This document shows, piece after piece, positions 61,709 through 64,000 of a DNA stretch of 64,000 nucleotides. Both the position numbers and the translations under genes were made by a program. Position 1 is the stretch's first letter; every line of letters begins with the position of its first letter. This DNA comes from Acholeplasma laidlawii (GTDB lineage: Bacteria; Bacillota_I; Bacilli_A; Acholeplasmatales; Acholeplasmataceae): positions 23,560-87,559 of the forward strand of contig NZ_JADNRS010000037.1 of the NCBI RefSeq assembly GCF_015709225.1, read 5' to 3'. The notes beneath the pieces were generated by a model. It did not search any database, had not been told where the DNA came from, and saw only the letters and a program-made list of their open reading frames with translations.

Positions 61709-64000
61709 ATGGGAATGTTTTCTTCAATAAAAGAGTATTTTAGAAATAAGAAAATCAAAAAAGAACTATCTTCTTTTAAAAAGTTTTTATCTAAACTTGA
61801 AGAATCATTTTTGCATCTGCAGTTGATTCCTAACCCTACTGATAAAGTGTTAGCGTATCGTGAGAACATCAGCAAGAAAGAAGAATACTCTGCTTTTGCA
61901 ATCAAGTATGATGAATTAACATCAAAAACAAAGATTCATAATGAAAGAGTTGATGAAATTAATCTAATCGTTGACTCATTTTCTTTTAGTAATAGTATTG
62001 CTCATTTTGATTTAATTGATCCTAAAGACTTTGATGAACTAATTGATATCACTAAAGAGATAACTAAATTCAAATCATACGAAAGTCGTCACAAGAGATT
62101 TATTCAAGAAGTAAATGAATTGAATGAAAACAGAGTTCAAATTGGCGAACAATTAGCCATTAAAAAAGAATGTTCCAAAACATATAATCATATCCTGTCG
62201 CAAGATTCCTATGTTGATAGGAAACAAGCATTGGAAATAAAGAGAATTTTAGAACAGGCAGAAAATAAATTAAAACAATACGTTAAATCGTATTTCGAAA
62301 TTGAAGAGCTACGAATTTATAACGAACATATTGAGACCCATAACGAAAATTATATTGATAGTCATATAAATGATGAGTTATTTGAGGATGTTGGCGGAAG
62401 AACACTTGGAATAGACCAGAGGAAAGCTATACTCACTGATTCAATATCAAATCTAGTTATTGCGGGTGCAGGTTCAGGAAAAACACTAACTATTTGCGGT
62501 AAAGCAAAATGGCTTTTGGAAGACCAAAAAGTACCCAAAGAAGACATAGTTTTTCTTTCATATTCAAAAGCATCTGCTGATGATCTTGAACGCAAATTAA
62601 GTAAGATAGATGATAATCTGAATGTTTCAACGTTTCATAGTTTAGGATTGAAAATACTTGAAACCAAAGATAACAAAAAACAAAATGTTGAACCTAATTA
62701 TGATGCTATCATTGAACGTTTCTTTAGTGAAGAAATGTTGTCATCCCAAAACATTGACATATTAAGAAAAGTGCTTGAATTCTATGGGAAATTCGCTTTT
62801 ACTTTGGATGAGAAAAAGTACGAAACCAAAGGTGAGCATTTCGAAAAACTTAAAGAAGCTGATTTCCAGACATTGAAACAAATCTTAGTAAATTTATCGA
62901 ACAACCAAGAAGAACGAGAAACAATCTTGAAAGAAAAGGTCAAGAGCTTTGAGGAAATGGCAATTGCCAATTTTTACTTTCTCAACGGTATTAAATATAG
63001 ATACGAAAAGCCATTTCCAATTGATTCAGCAACTCCAGACTACCGACAATATAATCCAGATTTTACATTAATTGAATATGACATTTTCCATGAGCATTTT
63101 GGAGTGGACAGAAATGGTGAATGTACTCAATATTCAAAAGAAGAAGCGGATAGATATATTGAATCGATGACATGGAAAGAACAATTCCACAAACAACATA
63201 ATACAAAATACTTAAAGACTTACTCTTATGAATTCAAGGAAGAAACAATATTTGAAAAACTCGAAGAAAATCTTAAATCATTCGGAGTTGAATTAAAACC
63301 GATATCTGCTGATGAAGTGAGAAATGCCCTTGGATCAGTATACAAAAATAGAAACTTCAAATCAGTTATCAAATTAGTCAAATCATTTATTAACTTATAC
63401 AAGTCAAGATATTCGAATAATTCCCATTTTGAAATACTGAAATCTGAAGAATTTGCAAATCCTTATGAGAAACAAAGATCATTGCTTTTTCTAGATATAT
63501 GTAAAGAAATATACGATTACTATAAAAGTCAATTAGATGGGAAGACTGACTTTGATGATATGATACTTGAAGCAATTAAGATTATTCCAACTAGCAGCCA
63601 ATTCAAATACAAGTACATTATTGTAGATGAGTTCCAAGATATTTCTTACAGCCGAATGGAGTTATTAAGAACCTTGATTAGGCATGGAGATTCGAAGATA
63701 TTTGCTGTTGGTGATGACTGGCAAAGTATCTATAGATTCGCAGGAAGTGATATTGGAATATTCATCAATTTTGATAATTATTTTGAGATGACTACAGAAT
63801 GCAGATTAATAAGTAACTTTAGGAATTCAAAAGAATTGCATCAAATCATAGAGCCTTTTATTACTGCCAATCCGGAACAGAAGAAAAAGAATATTACCTG
63901 CAGTAATGAATTAACTAATCCGGTAAAAATCATCTACTATGAATCAAATAAAGCATCTGCGTTAAACGCTGCGTTAGTAGAAATTCAAAAAAAGAATCCA
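61709..64000 (+). CDS. UvrD/HelD-type superfamily I helicase with coiled-coil N-terminus, 3' partial
   Basis: ATG 61709 follows AAAGGAG; 764 codons lie in the window and the frame is still open at 64000. Residues about 1-225 are charged and coiled-coil-like. The helicase core starts with DQRKAILTDSISNLVIAGAG and Walker A GAGSGKT (about 250), motif Ia VFLSYSKASADDL, and STFHSLGLKIL. An inserted segment (YEKPFPIDSATPDYRQYNPD, FTLIEYDIFHEHFGVDRNGE) resembles the nuclease-like insert of HelD-type helicases. Motif II reads IIVDEFQDISYSRMELL, and motif III VGDDWQSIYRFAGSD. DNA repair or phage defence are both possible. The downstream part is needed. Confidence 0.85.
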   Translation, partial: MGMFSSIKEYFRNKKIKKELSSFKKFLSKLEESFLHLQLIPNPTDKVLAYRENISKKEEYSAFAIKYDELTSKTKIHNERVDEINLIVDSFSFSNSIAHFDLIDPKDFDELIDITKEITKFKSYESRHKRFIQEVNELNENRVQIGEQLAIKKECSKTYNHILSQDSYVDRKQALEIKRILEQAENKLKQYVKSYFEIEELRIYNEHIETHNENYIDSHINDELFEDVGGRTLGIDQRKAILTDSISNLVIAGAGSGKTLTICGKAKWLLEDQKVPKEDIVFLSYSKASADDLERKLSKIDDNLNVSTFHSLGLKILETKDNKKQNVEPNYDAIIERFFSEEMLSSQNIDILRKVLEFYGKFAFTLDEKKYETKGEHFEKLKEADFQTLKQILVNLSNNQEERETILKEKVKSFEEMAIANFYFLNGIKYRYEKPFPIDSATPDYRQYNPDFTLIEYDIFHEHFGVDRNGECTQYSKEEADRYIESMTWKEQFHKQHNTKYLKTYSYEFKEETIFEKLEENLKSFGVELKPISADEVRNALGSVYKNRNFKSVIKLVKSFINLYKSRYSNNSHFEILKSEEFANPYEKQRSLLFLDICKEIYDYYKSQLDGKTDFDDMILEAIKIIPTSSQFKYKYIIVDEFQDISYSRMELLRTLIRHGDSKIFAVGDDWQSIYRFAGSDIGIFINFDNYFEMTTECRLISNFRNSKELHQIIEPFITANPEQKKKNITCSNELTNPVKIIYYESNKASALNAALVEIQKKNP

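Overview
The window reads as chromosome of a low-GC, wall-less Firmicute relative, most likely an Acholeplasma (Mollicutes). Support: AT-rich DNA; UGA used as a real stop in tightly overlapping genes (16689, 32235, 47217); a single tRNA-Trp with the standard CCA anticodon; no cell-wall genes; and a metabolic set (pyruvate dehydrogenase, lipoate ligase, polyprenyl synthase, NrdDG plus NrdEF, Pst/PhoPR, PotABCD) expected of Acholeplasma rather than Mycoplasma. The species cannot be fixed from sequence alone.

Layout. 1-4.9 kb: 3' part of a giant secreted modular protein (lectin-like, Ig-like, RCC1-like, Fn3 and a terminal dockerin). 4.9-14.2 kb: housekeeping genes (Ca2+/Na+ antiporter, aldehyde dehydrogenase, polyprenyl synthase, TrpR-like regulator, RibBA-like protein, InlB-repeat lipoprotein, uracil-DNA glycosylase) mixed with eroded genes: a GGDEF remnant, an ABC ATPase tail and an AHSA1-like tail. 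14.2-19.3 kb: a membrane protein, an arginine decarboxylase/agmatinase pair, and a two-gene Fic toxin module whose antitoxin looks like a RelB/DinJ domain fused to a VbhA-like domain. 19.4-29.0 kb: pdhABCD, a YczE-type membrane protein, divergent lplA, a lipid kinase and an ABC exporter. 29.0-35.6 kb: pstS-pstC-pstA-pstB-phoU-phoP-phoR preceded by three phased PhoP-box-like repeats. 35.7-37.8 kb: membrane protein and beta-lactamase-fold hydrolase. 38.0-44.7 kb: one operon carrying class III (nrdDG) and class Ib (nrdIEFH) ribonucleotide reductases. 44.8-51.3 kb: DUF1801 protein, potABCD on the minus strand, and a GH18 lipoprotein. 51.4-53.5 kb: tRNA-Trp (-), two membrane-protein ORFs, then tRNA-His, -Gln, -Leu (+).

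From 53.5 kb to the right edge the content is accessory. It starts just after tRNA-Leu and holds a truncated zinc-ribbon ORF, a stray IS left end, an excisionase-like HTH ORF, a broken phage/plasmid-type replication gene with 21-nt repeats in its linker, an ArpU-like regulator, a two-methyltransferase restriction-modification system with an AlwI-like endonuclease, a small unknown gene, a dead IS3-family element, a stand-alone HExxH zincin, and the start of a UvrD-type helicase that runs off the window. A 25-nt direct repeat (24/25 identical) brackets the replication/R-M block at 54022 and 59170.

How it works together: PDH needs lipoylation, supplied by LplA; arginine decarboxylase and agmatinase give putrescine, and PotABCD imports polyamines; Pst, PhoU and PhoPR form a phosphate uptake and sensing unit; the nrd operon covers dNTP synthesis with and without oxygen. 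No integrase, CRISPR array or rRNA is visible.
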